Positions 24,248 to 32,110 of a DNA stretch of 37,450 bases are shown here, piece after piece. The stretch spans positions 1-37,450 of the forward strand of contig JAGYNX010000001.1 of NCBI GenBank assembly GCA_018399855.1, written 5' to 3'. This DNA comes from Spirochaetota bacterium. Its GTDB lineage: Bacteria > Spirochaetota > UBA4802 > UB4802. The position numbers and the translations under genes were made by a program. Under the pieces are notes generated by a model, which had not been told where the DNA came from, did not search any database, and worked only from the letters and a program-made list of their open reading frames with translations. The first letter of the stretch is position 1. Every line of letters begins with the position of its first letter.

Positions 24248-24787
24248 TTACTTAACAACAAATGGCAGCAGTGCGATGGTACGAGACTGCTTGATAGCCG
24301 TAGCCAGCTGACGCTGATGCCGGGCACAAGTACCGGTGATTCTCCTCGGTAATATTTTGCCACGCTCGGTAATAAAACGCTCCAGGAGATCAGGATTCTT
24401 GTAATCAATTTTTATCTCCGGGTTCTCACAAAAACGGCATACCTTCTTTCTAAACCTGGTGAACCTCTGAGAAGGTCCACGTGAATCTCCACGCTGGCCC
24501 CTGTTCTGGCTGTCATCACGTCTTCTAGTATCAGGTGTCCTGGTTCTCGTTTCTGACTCCGGTTTCTCTTTACTTGTATCAGCTTCATCTGTACTGCTGA
24601 CAGCAGCGCTTGTATCTGCTGCTTCAGCGGGAGCTGCTGGTTCGTCACTCTCAGCGGGAGCTGCTGTTTCAGCATTTTCCGCAGGTGCTGCTTCTTTACT
24701 ATTTTCAGGAGTTTCCGGAGTTACTTCTTCGGTTTTCTCTTCAACGGTTTCCTGAATTTCTTCATTATTCTTTGTTTCTTCGCTCAT
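24248..24787 (-). CDS. rpsR: 30S ribosomal protein S18 with long acidic Ala/Pro-rich N-terminal extension
   Basis: The protein has 179 residues. The S18 core is only the last 70 or so: RKKVCRFC, then IDYKNPDLLERFITERGKI, LPRRITGTCARHQRQLA and AIKQSRTIALLPF. The CRFC and TCARH residues form the zinc-binding (C+) version. Residues 1 to about 105 are an added acidic tail: Glu/Thr-rich, then repeated AAPAE-like units at about 33-66, then a Ser/Arg/Asp-rich stretch. The AAGGAG site eight bases upstream of the only Met supports translation of the whole extension. Typical S18 is about 75-90 residues. The tail is predicted to be disordered. Confidence 0.93.
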   Translation of the reverse strand: MSEETKNNEEIQETVEEKTEEVTPETPENSKEAAPAENAETAAPAESDEPAAPAEAADTSAAVSSTDEADTSKEKPESETRTRTPDTRRRDDSQNRGQRGDSRGPSQRFTRFRKKVCRFCENPEIKIDYKNPDLLERFITERGKILPRRITGTCARHQRQLATAIKQSRTIALLPFVVK

Positions 24788-24819
24788 CTATATACTCCTT
24801 GATTCTTCTTCAATTATCA

Positions 24820-25272
24820 TTAGAATGGGATGTCATCATCTGAGAATGGATTTGTCTCCATTTCAGGTGCATTATTGCTGCTATACCCGGAATCTGCGGG
24901 GGAACTATCACTTGAAGTTTCGTCTTCTCCTCCGCCCGAACGACCGCCAGACAGGAACTGAAAATTATCAACTACTACTTCAACAGTAGATCGTTTATTT
25001 CCATCCTTATCATCCCATGACCGTTGCTGCAGTCTGCCGTCAATCCCTATTCTCTGTCCCTTCTTGCAGTACTGAACAATGGTTTCAGCTGCCCGGGCCC
25101 ACACAACACAGTTAAAAAAGGATACCATCTCCTTCTTCTCACCGGAAACAGAGTATACCCTGTTATTTGCAATGGAAAACGTAGCCATCGCAGTTCCGTT
25201 TTGCGTATACCGCATTTCAGGATCCCTGGTAAGCCTTCCTATAAGTACAACCTTGTTTATATCACCAGCCAT
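24820..25272 (-). CDS. ssb: Single-stranded DNA-binding protein
   Basis: The protein has 150 residues. The OB-fold covers about 1-108 (INKVVLIGRLTRDPEMRYTQNG, ATFSIANN, VSFFNCVVWARAAE, KGQRIGIDGRLQQRSW). A Gly/Ser/Asp-rich disordered linker and the acidic DDDIPF tip, which recruits partner proteins, follow. It lies between rpsF and rpsR, the common arrangement in several phyla. Confidence 0.97.
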   Translation of the reverse strand: MAGDINKVVLIGRLTRDPEMRYTQNGTAMATFSIANNRVYSVSGEKKEMVSFFNCVVWARAAETIVQYCKKGQRIGIDGRLQQRSWDDKDGNKRSTVEVVVDNFQFLSGGRSGGGEDETSSDSSPADSGYSSNNAPEMETNPFSDDDIPF

Positions 25273-25293
25273 ATATATATCCCTTTATTTTTT

Positions 25294-25581
25294 CTACGCG
25301 CTCTTTTTTTGTGTTTTCACAAAAAGATGGCGCAAGATGCTGGCATTTAACCTGAAACTACTAATGATAGACTGGATGGATTCAGGGGCTGCTTCTATAA
25401 TCATGAAGTCATAGTAGCCCTCATTTTGCCGTTTTATGGGATAGGCAAGGGCTCGCACACCCCAGGGGTCTTCTGATACAATGGTAACCTTGTTCTTTTC
25501 AAGTATTTCCCGAACTTTTTCCCTGGCACCATCGTTCGCGTCTGAAGGTCGCAGTATTACTGTCAACTCATACGTATTCAT
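25294..25581 (-). CDS. rpsF: 30S ribosomal protein S6
   Basis: The 95-residue protein begins MNTYELTVILRP and has the strand WGVRALAYPIKRQNEGYYDFMIIEA, followed by a helix and the R-L-N-A-S-I-L-R-H segment typical of S6, which partners S18 on the 30S platform. A GGGAGGAAC site precedes the start. It is the first gene of the operon running to mlaE. Confidence 0.96.
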   Translation of the reverse strand: MNTYELTVILRPSDANDGAREKVREILEKNKVTIVSEDPWGVRALAYPIKRQNEGYYDFMIIEAAPESIQSIISSFRLNASILRHLFVKTQKKSA

Positions 25582-25703
25582 CTATGTTCCTCCCTGTGGA
25601 ATAATGCTGCCATACTGCTATTATCAGCGCATGGCAGAAAGGATTTCCAATACATACAAATAGTCATATTAATGCAACTATTATTTTTTTCAAATTTTTA
25701 TTA

Positions 25704-25732
25704 CTACTATTCATAATGAAACAATTTGACAA
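25704..25732 (-). promoter_or_regulatory. Candidate promoter for the rpsF operon
   Basis: On the minus strand TTGTCA and TAGTAG are 17 nt apart, about 120 nt upstream of rpsF. The -10 is weak and other TTG-rich positions in this AT-rich divergent region could serve instead. Confidence 0.3.
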
Positions 25733-25787
25733 AATACTATATTTGTAACAGTCTAGTTTTTCAAAATAATAAAAACTGAAGGCTTTA

Positions 25788-26426
25788 ATGAAAAAGATCA
25801 ATTCTACCAGGGAAATAAAAGAAAATACTCTTATTCGTGTGTACAAGAAAGGATTTGGGTATTCATTACTCACCACTGTTGAGAATACAGAGTTCATACT
25901 AATCTGCAGATGCGACCGATTATTTGCCGATGTAATACAGAAAGGGGACACCCTGGAATGCTATCTCTGGTTACACCAGGTTTCATCTTATGAATTTACC
26001 ACCAGTGTAGTCGGCACCATGGTGAACGATATTCCCCTTGTCATATTATCACATACCGATAATGTGATCAGGAACCCTGAACGCCGATGTCTGAAGGCAG
26101 AGGTTGATATCCCGTTAACTTTTTTTACCTTTTCTGTTGAAGATTCCGAGAAAAACTTTTACACCGAAGAAACAACCCTGACTAATGGAACTATCAGGGA
26201 ACTGAGCGATCGCAAAGCAATTATTACATGCGATTTTGATCCCGCTCAGGACTACATGCTGAAAGGACATATGATACTTGATGAAACACGTATAGATATT
26301 ATTTGCAAAATTGAATCTGTTCAAAGAGATAACAATACTACAAAATTGATTGTTTCATTTGTTGGATTAAACGATGATGAACGTAACCTGATAATGAATT
26401 ACGTGTTCAGTACCTACAGGGAATAA
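25788..26426 (+). CDS. PilZ-like (YcgR-type) domain protein
   Basis: The protein has 212 residues. The first 90 or so are a beta-rich N-terminal domain, then RNPERR at 95-100 gives the RxxxR start of a PilZ domain; the second motif, normally D/NxSxxG, appears only as ELSDRKA and lacks the Gly. PilZ proteins bind cyclic di-GMP and control motility or surface traits, but with the degenerate second motif binding is uncertain. It stands alone, divergent from rpsF, and its stop is only 2 nt from the end of the next, convergent gene. Confidence 0.65.
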   Translation: MKKINSTREIKENTLIRVYKKGFGYSLLTTVENTEFILICRCDRLFADVIQKGDTLECYLWLHQVSSYEFTTSVVGTMVNDIPLVILSHTDNVIRNPERRCLKAEVDIPLTFFTFSVEDSEKNFYTEETTLTNGTIRELSDRKAIITCDFDPAQDYMLKGHMILDETRIDIICKIESVQRDNNTTKLIVSFVGLNDDERNLIMNYVFSTYRE

Positions 26427-26428
26427 CG

Positions 26429-26899
26429 TTATTGCACCACAAGAGCTCCATCTTCAAGAAGCACATCAAAAATGAAGGCATCCATTTTGGAGTTAATGGG
26501 AGTTTCAATTACGAATTGCCCGGTAAATTCAAAAATATCCCCCTTTTGCAATACTTCTCCAAAATCTTTTTCATTTGTATATATATAGAAACGAACGTTA
26601 ATTATTTCAGACTCATTGTCAATCACCACGATTCTATACTTTCGGCGATACCGTGTATCCTGCTCAAATGATTCAACGAAACCCCTTGCGAGTATAACCT
26701 TGTCACGCATTGCTTCCAGCCGAAACTGCCGCGCAACCGGGTTCATGTTTGCCAGTTCAGAAAAAAAACTCTTATCAAGTTCCACATCGACTTTTGATTT
26801 TGAGTATACCATCCCTGCGCTTGCGGACAAGAATAGTATCAATATCATTATAAATACTGTTATACTTTTTTGATGTAATCGAATTATTTTCCAGAACAC
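26429..26899 (-). CDS. Exported protein of unknown function, possible OB-like fold
   Basis: The protein has 156 residues, with a basic N-terminus and a hydrophobic helix near 13-33 (signal peptide or anchor), then a helix with SFFSELANMNPVARQFRLEAM and a beta-rich C-terminal half (ARGFVESFE, YRIVVIDNE, NVRFYIYT, GDIFEFTGQFVI, DAFIFDVLLEDGALVV). The strand order resembles a small OB-like barrel, but this is weak. I do not recognise a family. It lies downstream of the protease gene in the same direction, 48 nt away, and abuts the PilZ-like gene. Confidence 0.6.
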   Translation of the reverse strand: MFWKIIRLHQKSITVFIMILILFLSASAGMVYSKSKVDVELDKSFFSELANMNPVARQFRLEAMRDKVILARGFVESFEQDTRYRRKYRIVVIDNESEIINVRFYIYTNEKDFGEVLQKGDIFEFTGQFVIETPINSKMDAFIFDVLLEDGALVVQ

Positions 26900-26947
26900 G
26901 AATTTTCACTTCCAATTCATTATATATATTGTATACGGGAAAGCAGC

Positions 26948-28261
26948 TTATTCAATTTCGATGGCAACTTCCCGCTTATTTCTTAGAACACTTATCTCTC
27001 GTATTCGATGATGGCTTTTTTTATAGATTCGTATGACTTCATCAAGTGAACGAACCCTTTTCCCATTCATACTGATAATTACATCTCCCCGATGCAACCC
27101 CGCCTGATATCCCGGTCCCATAGGAGAGAGGTACGAGACTACTACATCACCACTTGCGGCGTTTTCATCAAATTCAATACCATAACGGCTCAATATATAT
27201 TGTAACACACGCTGCATCGCCTGGTAACGTTCTTTTTCCTGAAGCAGCATCCTGAAACGGTACAGCTTACCGTTACGCCCAACAACTATATCAACTGTAG
27301 ACCCGATTGGCTTGCTGCTAATTAACTTTACCACTTCCCCCAGTGAATTAACCTGCTGGCCATCAACTTCACGTATAATATCATTTTTTTTTATTCCTGC
27401 CCTGTCGGCAGGTGAATTTTTTATAACTGATATAACCTGGACCTGGTATTTTTCATCATTACTGGATCTTTTTTCCTGGCGCACAAGGAAACCAAGCCAT
27501 CCCCTTCTTACCCTTCCGTATTTAACCAGCTCAGTACACACTGCTTTCACAGTATTTGAAGGAATGGCAAAGCTAATTCCCTGGTATCCCCCCGTAATTG
27601 TACGTATGGCCGTGTTTATACCCACAAGCCTGCCCTCGAGGTTTATCAATGGACCACCTGAATTTCCCGGATTAATGGCCACATCTGTTTGTATGAAGTC
27701 TTCTATATCGGCAAATCCAATATCATTTCTTCCCTTGGAGGATACGATGCCGCTGCTGACTGATTGATGAAGACCATATGGATTTCCAATAGCCAGCACC
27801 CATTCTCCTTCCTTCAGTTCATGCGAATCCCCAAAATCAACCGATATAATCCCGTATTCTCCAGGTATAGCGATTCTCATAAGTGCGATATCAGTCTTCG
27901 CATCAAACAGGTATTTTTTTTCCCTGATGGGGATCAGCTCACACTCCGTACCATCATAAAGGGTAATTCTGTAATAATCACCTTTGCTGACAACATGATA
28001 ATTGGTCACCACGTACCCGGTGGATGATATAATTGTTCCGGATGCGTATCCTGCCCTTTTGTACGAGTTTTTTTGCGCATCCTTTTTTGAACGGTATATA
28101 CTGATATTTACAACAGATTTTTTAGCAGTTTGTGCTGCCCTGACAAACATGTTATTATAATCATGCAAAGTTGCGGCAGCTGTTTTCTGCTCCATGCAGC
28201 AGCAACAGATAGAGATGCACACAATCCAGTATAATAATGTTGTATATTTAATTCGTTTCAT
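26948..28261 (-). CDS. HtrA/DegP-like periplasmic serine protease with two PDZ domains
   Basis: The protein has 437 residues. The trypsin-like domain has its full triad, His89 (TNYHVV), Asp124 (KTDIALM) and Ser201 (INPGNSGGP), followed by PDZ1 near 265-345 and PDZ2 near 360-437 (GYQAGLHRGDVIISMNGK). HtrA proteases degrade or refold damaged envelope proteins. The N-terminus is a signal sequence with four adjacent Cys (19-22), so lipoprotein anchoring is possible though the lipobox is unusual. The start overlaps the upstream amidase gene stop by 4 nt, so the two are translationally coupled. Confidence 0.93.
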   Translation of the reverse strand: MKRIKYTTLLYWIVCISICCCCMEQKTAAATLHDYNNMFVRAAQTAKKSVVNISIYRSKKDAQKNSYKRAGYASGTIISSTGYVVTNYHVVSKGDYYRITLYDGTECELIPIREKKYLFDAKTDIALMRIAIPGEYGIISVDFGDSHELKEGEWVLAIGNPYGLHQSVSSGIVSSKGRNDIGFADIEDFIQTDVAINPGNSGGPLINLEGRLVGINTAIRTITGGYQGISFAIPSNTVKAVCTELVKYGRVRRGWLGFLVRQEKRSSNDEKYQVQVISVIKNSPADRAGIKKNDIIREVDGQQVNSLGEVVKLISSKPIGSTVDIVVGRNGKLYRFRMLLQEKERYQAMQRVLQYILSRYGIEFDENAASGDVVVSYLSPMGPGYQAGLHRGDVIISMNGKRVRSLDEVIRIYKKSHHRIREISVLRNKREVAIEIE

Positions 28262-29628
28262 TTCGCTGTAACTGATTCAAAATAGTCAATTTCATTTGTT
28301 ATCCTGTACTTTTCAAGGTCAATCTTTTTTCCACTGGGAACATGCTTCACTCTTCCCTCACGTGGTTTAACCCCTGTAAAAAGAGAATATATTCCAACCG
28401 CAATGCCTTCGGCAATTTCATCAGTTCTTGATCTCAACAGGTACCGTGTGTGAGACCTGTTGAGATATCCAATTTCCAGAAAAGCGGTAATGGCATTTAC
28501 ATGCAGTGGCAGTGACCATATAGAAATATACGGTGGGGCAACCCTGTGATCCTGATGTCGAACACCCCGCTTTTCCAGTGAATACAGAATATACCGTATC
28601 AGTTCATTGGACGCGTAGAGGTTGTCACCTCCATACCCTTCGGGACCGTTTCCACGCCTGTAAGCCTCATATTTCGATTTTTCCCGCTCCCAGAATTCAC
28701 CTTCAGGTTTGAACCCTTTATAAGTATCGGCATACCTTGTGTTGTGCTTATGAAACTTTGCCGCCAGGGCCCATCCCGGACCATCTGCATAATTCCATTC
28801 AACCATGTTATACCTGTAGCCCCTGAAAGCCCTGGTATCAATCATCCCTGACGGTTTTGTTCGAAATCCCGTGAAATACATTGATACATCATTCTTGAAC
28901 CAGGAAAATCCTGATCGTCTCACAGATTCGACGAACCAGTCCCTGTATGGCTGGTTATAATAAAAAGACCGTGATCTTCGTTCACCCTTCAGGTATTCAA
29001 GGCCCTTGTGCATGAACTCGTAGGGAGGTACAATCACCGCATTCAATCCACGATAATACCGGGGTGCCCAACCGGCAAGATGCAATGCAACCACCAGGTG
29101 AGGTCTGAACCTGTTAATACGGGTTATCCTTCCCGGACGCATGTTGCCGTTATCGTCGGGATAATCAAATAGTCTGAATTCCGCATTGGGGTCCTTTCTG
29201 TTCTTAATTGCATCCCTGTCACGGGAATCACCCCTGCTCAGCATATGGCTAATATATACACGTGCCGGTTCTTCATCAGTGTATTTCTTTAATATACGAT
29301 AGAACTTCCCGAAGTCACCACCGGGTGCACAACAGGCGAGGAGTTCGTCGACCTTGCTCGCCACGTTATACATGTGTTCATGTTCATGGTAGCCCCTTAA
29401 TGACGCACCCTCCCTGAAAATGTCCAGGTATGTTCCCGACAGCAGATCAAACCTGTCTCCGTGTTTTTCCCTGGGATACAGAGCAGCACCACCGTGACCT
29501 GGATCAACAACTACCCTGTAGAGGTTAAATTCATATTGAACTGTTTTTTGAGGGATAAAGAGCACAAGCAGAATGAAACAAGAAAGGAATACTACCACGT
29601 ACCCGTCAGGCCTGTAAATCCGCATCAT
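28258..29628 (-). CDS. Divergent N-acetylmuramoyl-L-alanine amidase (Amidase_3 type) with large insert
   Basis: The protein has 456 residues, with one N-terminal membrane helix (about 9-26). The zinc-amidase marks are VVVDPGHGG with His45, Glu84 in a HEHEHMYNVA helix, His183 in VVALHLAGW, and Glu385 in LEIGYLNRSHTRYLL. These fit the three zinc ligands and catalytic Glu of Amidase_3 enzymes, which cleave the peptide from the glycan in peptidoglycan. About 200 residues separate His183 from Glu385, far more than usual, so a large insert rich in Tyr, Arg and Trp sits over the active site. Start is supported by AGGAAGGAACC upstream. Coupled to the HtrA-like gene by ATGA. Confidence 0.8.
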   Translation of the reverse strand: MMRIYRPDGYVVVFLSCFILLVLFIPQKTVQYEFNLYRVVVDPGHGGAALYPREKHGDRFDLLSGTYLDIFREGASLRGYHEHEHMYNVASKVDELLACCAPGGDFGKFYRILKKYTDEEPARVYISHMLSRGDSRDRDAIKNRKDPNAEFRLFDYPDDNGNMRPGRITRINRFRPHLVVALHLAGWAPRYYRGLNAVIVPPYEFMHKGLEYLKGERRSRSFYYNQPYRDWFVESVRRSGFSWFKNDVSMYFTGFRTKPSGMIDTRAFRGYRYNMVEWNYADGPGWALAAKFHKHNTRYADTYKGFKPEGEFWEREKSKYEAYRRGNGPEGYGGDNLYASNELIRYILYSLEKRGVRHQDHRVAPPYISIWSLPLHVNAITAFLEIGYLNRSHTRYLLRSRTDEIAEGIAVGIYSLFTGVKPREGRVKHVPSGKKIDLEKYRITNEIDYFESVTAK

Positions 29629-29656
29629 TCAATGGTTCCTTCCTGGAAAAATTCAT

Positions 29657-29687
29657 AAAAAAGGGGGAATGGATGTTCCCCCTTTTG
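29657..29687 (-). terminator. Rho-independent terminator
   Basis: GGGGGAA at 29663-29669 pairs with TTCCCCC at 29676-29682 around a six-base loop. Read on the minus strand, a run of T follows the stem. It closes the transcript of the helical exported protein at 29715-30452, with possible readthrough into the amidase gene. Confidence 0.85.
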
Positions 29688-29714
29688 ATAAAGAATATAA
29701 CTATCTGTTGTGTA

Positions 29715-30452
29715 CTACTGTGCTGATTCTTCTGATTTGGGATTAAGTATCCTGTTCAGGTTGTCAGCTTTATGTACATCGTATTTTCCCTTTGCTTCTT
29801 CGGGATTCAACTGCTCCAGTATCTTTATAGCATATGTCTTGGATACCCTGTAATGAAGCACCGCAGTCTGATTCCTTTGTTCTCGAACCGCCCTTTCTGC
29901 ATCATCATACTGTCCATAGGCAATTCTTAATCTTGACATGTTCCTGTTAAGCACATTGCTTCTATCAGGATTTGATCGGGCCCTTTCGTCAAGTGAAAGG
30001 TTAAGAATCATATTCGCACACTGGTTCAACATACCCTGTGTTTGCTCTTTGTACTTTTCAGCAACTTTTTTGTACATCTCGCCGATATTTTTCTTGTTAT
30101 CTTCCAGTTCGACCCTGGCATAAATAATATCACGTTTATAATAATAATCCATACCCTTCTTGTATCCCTCATAGACACTTTCGTATCCTTCATTCCATCC
30201 CTGGTCACCGAAATTGGACACAATAACTTTCAGCATGTAGATCTGCTCAAGATTGGATCGCATCAAATCATATACCCGGTCCAGCGCGTGAAACCTGGCC
30301 AGATAATTCTCTTCGGGACGTTCAGCCGGAGAATACTTTTTTTTGTCATCTTTTTTCTCTGCAGCTTCCTGTGCTAACGTATTTACCGAAAAAGAAACTG
30401 CAAGAACCATGATCATCAAAAAGATGGTAATAGCGCTATGTTTGCCTTTCAT
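29715..30452 (-). CDS. Exported helical protein, function unknown
   Basis: From the ATG at 30452 the protein has 245 residues: signal peptide (MKGKHS, hydrophobic core, cleavage near LAQ-E at 29), a charged Lys/Asp/Glu patch, then nearly all predicted helix. It is rich in Tyr, Arg, Asn and Glu, with many heptad-like stretches (ALDRVYDLMRSNLEQIYML, KKVAEKYKEQTQGMLNQC) and a helical repeat-like C-terminal half. No known family is evident. An AAAGGAG site supports this start; the frame is open to 30560 but without a signal peptide there. Confidence 0.7.
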   Translation of the reverse strand: MKGKHSAITIFLMIMVLAVSFSVNTLAQEAAEKKDDKKKYSPAERPEENYLARFHALDRVYDLMRSNLEQIYMLKVIVSNFGDQGWNEGYESVYEGYKKGMDYYYKRDIIYARVELEDNKKNIGEMYKKVAEKYKEQTQGMLNQCANMILNLSLDERARSNPDRSNVLNRNMSRLRIAYGQYDDAERAVREQRNQTAVLHYRVSKTYAIKILEQLNPEEAKGKYDVHKADNLNRILNPKSEESAQ

Positions 30453-30528
30453 ACTCAACACTCCTTTAATAATTTTCCGGAAAAATAAATATACGCATCC
30501 CTGCCTATATTCTAATAAGTTCTGAAAA

Positions 30529-30557
30529 ATCTTACTGCATATAAGTAATATTAGCAA
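30529..30557 (-). promoter_or_regulatory. Candidate promoter for the helical exported protein
   Basis: On the minus strand TTGCTA, a 17-nt spacer and TAAGAT lie about 75 nt upstream of the ATG at 30452, in an AT-rich stretch between this gene and glycerate kinase. Confidence 0.4.
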
Positions 30558-30565
30558 CATTTTTT

Positions 30566-31924
30566 TTATTTTTTTATTTTTTTATTATCCCTGTACAGCA
30601 TTATACGAACATCCATAACGTTGGTATTGGTTGGTCCCGTTTTCACAAGGTCATCCAGAGTTTCGAAATAATGATAAGAATCATTGCGCTCCATGCAATC
30701 TGTTATGGAAAGGTCTTTCCCTACCCCACGTTGTACTGTTGTTTCATCTGCAATTGCTCCCGCGGCATCTGTTGGTCCATCGGTTCCGTCGGTACCCACG
30801 CTGGCTACAATAACACCTTCAAGGTTATGAATTCGTGCTGCCATCTGTAACGCGAATTCCATATTACGGCCTCCCAGTCCTTCACCGGTCACTTTCACCG
30901 TCGTTTCACCACCACTGATTATACATGCAGGTGGCCCGACCGGATGTGAAGAAAACACACTCTCCCTTAGGATGGCAGCATGCCATGCGGCGGCATCGGT
31001 TGTATCTCCTTCTATCATGGATGAAAGTATAACCGTGTTATACCCCAGTGCGCTTGCCTCATTCTCTGCTGCCACCAGGGCGATAATATTGGACGCGGCT
31101 ATCATGTTGGTCACACGGGTAAACACCATGTCATCTTTTTTCGGAGTTTCGGGAATCTTTTCTCCCGCGCCGCTTTCCAGGTGCTCTTTCACATTCACGG
31201 GAATTTCATCACGAAGAGAATAGGCATCAAGTATACCCAATGCATCTTCATAAGTAGAACTGTCCGGAACAAAGGGTCCGGATGCGATCACGTCCATATT
31301 ATCACCTACCACGTCAGATATCATAAGGTTAAGAACTGTTGCCGGGTATGCAGCCCGTGCCAGGTTGCCGCCTTTTACCGCGGAGATATGCTTTCGCACC
31401 GCGTTCATTTCGTGAATGGACGCGCCGCTTTTCAAGAGAAGACTAGTTACCTTCTGTTTTTCTTCCAGCGAGATATTTCCCGCGGGGAGGGCAAGCAGCG
31501 CGGAGCCTCCCCCGGAGATAAGTGATATGACCAGTGTATTCTCATCGGCTTCTTCAAGCATTGAACGGATTTTCATGGCTCCTTCCACCCCGTTTTCATC
31601 AGGCACCGGGTGGGCAGCTTCCATCATGATAACCTTTGCAAGGCTGTCGGTATACCCGTACTTAACAACAACAGCCCCTTCTGTTACCCGGTTTCCCAGT
31701 ATGTCCTCAACCGCGCGGGCCATGGGAGCGGTGGCCTTGCCTGCGCCAACCACCAGTATGCGGTTATAGTCAGGGAGGTTGAAGGTGACAGCATTCCCGT
31801 CCCCCCCCTTCGCCGTGAGTGTGTTTTTGTTCAGTGTTAGATGCCGGTGTATGGCTTCTTGCGGATTTACGGCGGTAATTGCCGCCCGGTATATTCGTTC
31901 AATGTCTTCCCGCATCGAATTCAT
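30566..31924 (-). CDS. Glycerate 2-kinase (MOFRL family)
   Basis: The 452-residue cytoplasmic enzyme of the GckA/DUF4147-MOFRL family phosphorylates D-glycerate to 2-phosphoglycerate. Motifs include LVVGAGKATAPMA near 55-67, SLISGGGSALL, NAVRKHISAVKGGNLA, VVGDNMDVIASGP, and in the MOFRL part CIISGGETTVKVTGEGLGGRNMEFAL and SVGTDGTDGPTDAAGA. The C-terminal end is an A-rich stretch encoding NKKIKK just before the stop. Start is at ATG 31924 with a GGGGGAAG site; a second Met is three codons on. Divergent from cstA. Confidence 0.92.
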   Translation of the reverse strand: MNSMREDIERIYRAAITAVNPQEAIHRHLTLNKNTLTAKGGDGNAVTFNLPDYNRILVVGAGKATAPMARAVEDILGNRVTEGAVVVKYGYTDSLAKVIMMEAAHPVPDENGVEGAMKIRSMLEEADENTLVISLISGGGSALLALPAGNISLEEKQKVTSLLLKSGASIHEMNAVRKHISAVKGGNLARAAYPATVLNLMISDVVGDNMDVIASGPFVPDSSTYEDALGILDAYSLRDEIPVNVKEHLESGAGEKIPETPKKDDMVFTRVTNMIAASNIIALVAAENEASALGYNTVILSSMIEGDTTDAAAWHAAILRESVFSSHPVGPPACIISGGETTVKVTGEGLGGRNMEFALQMAARIHNLEGVIVASVGTDGTDGPTDAAGAIADETTVQRGVGKDLSITDCMERNDSYHYFETLDDLVKTGPTNTNVMDVRIMLYRDNKKIKK

Positions 31925-32004
31925 TTTTCTTCCCCCATCATGTAACTGGATTCACCGCAGACAGGTGACTCTCATTCTATAAGTACTATCACCACTTTGT
32001 TGAA

Positions 32005-32032
32005 TTGAAAAGAATATTTTTCTTGATATAAT
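32005..32032 (+). promoter_or_regulatory. Candidate promoter for cstA
   Basis: TTGAAA, a 16-nt spacer and a perfect TATAAT lie about 78 nt upstream of the cstA start. The spacer contains the imperfect palindrome GAAAAGAATATTTTTC, which could be an operator. Confidence 0.5.
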
Positions 32033-32110
32033 GATTGATCCTGTAATACTGCGGGTAGTAAAAAACATGGAAAACATGAATCAGAACCAGCATTGTTGGG
32101 GGAGGCTTAT

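Noticed and set aside
30461..30565. Small RNA or attenuator upstream of the helical exported protein
   Set aside because: The region is AT-rich with a promoter-like pattern but no stable hairpin with a T-run.
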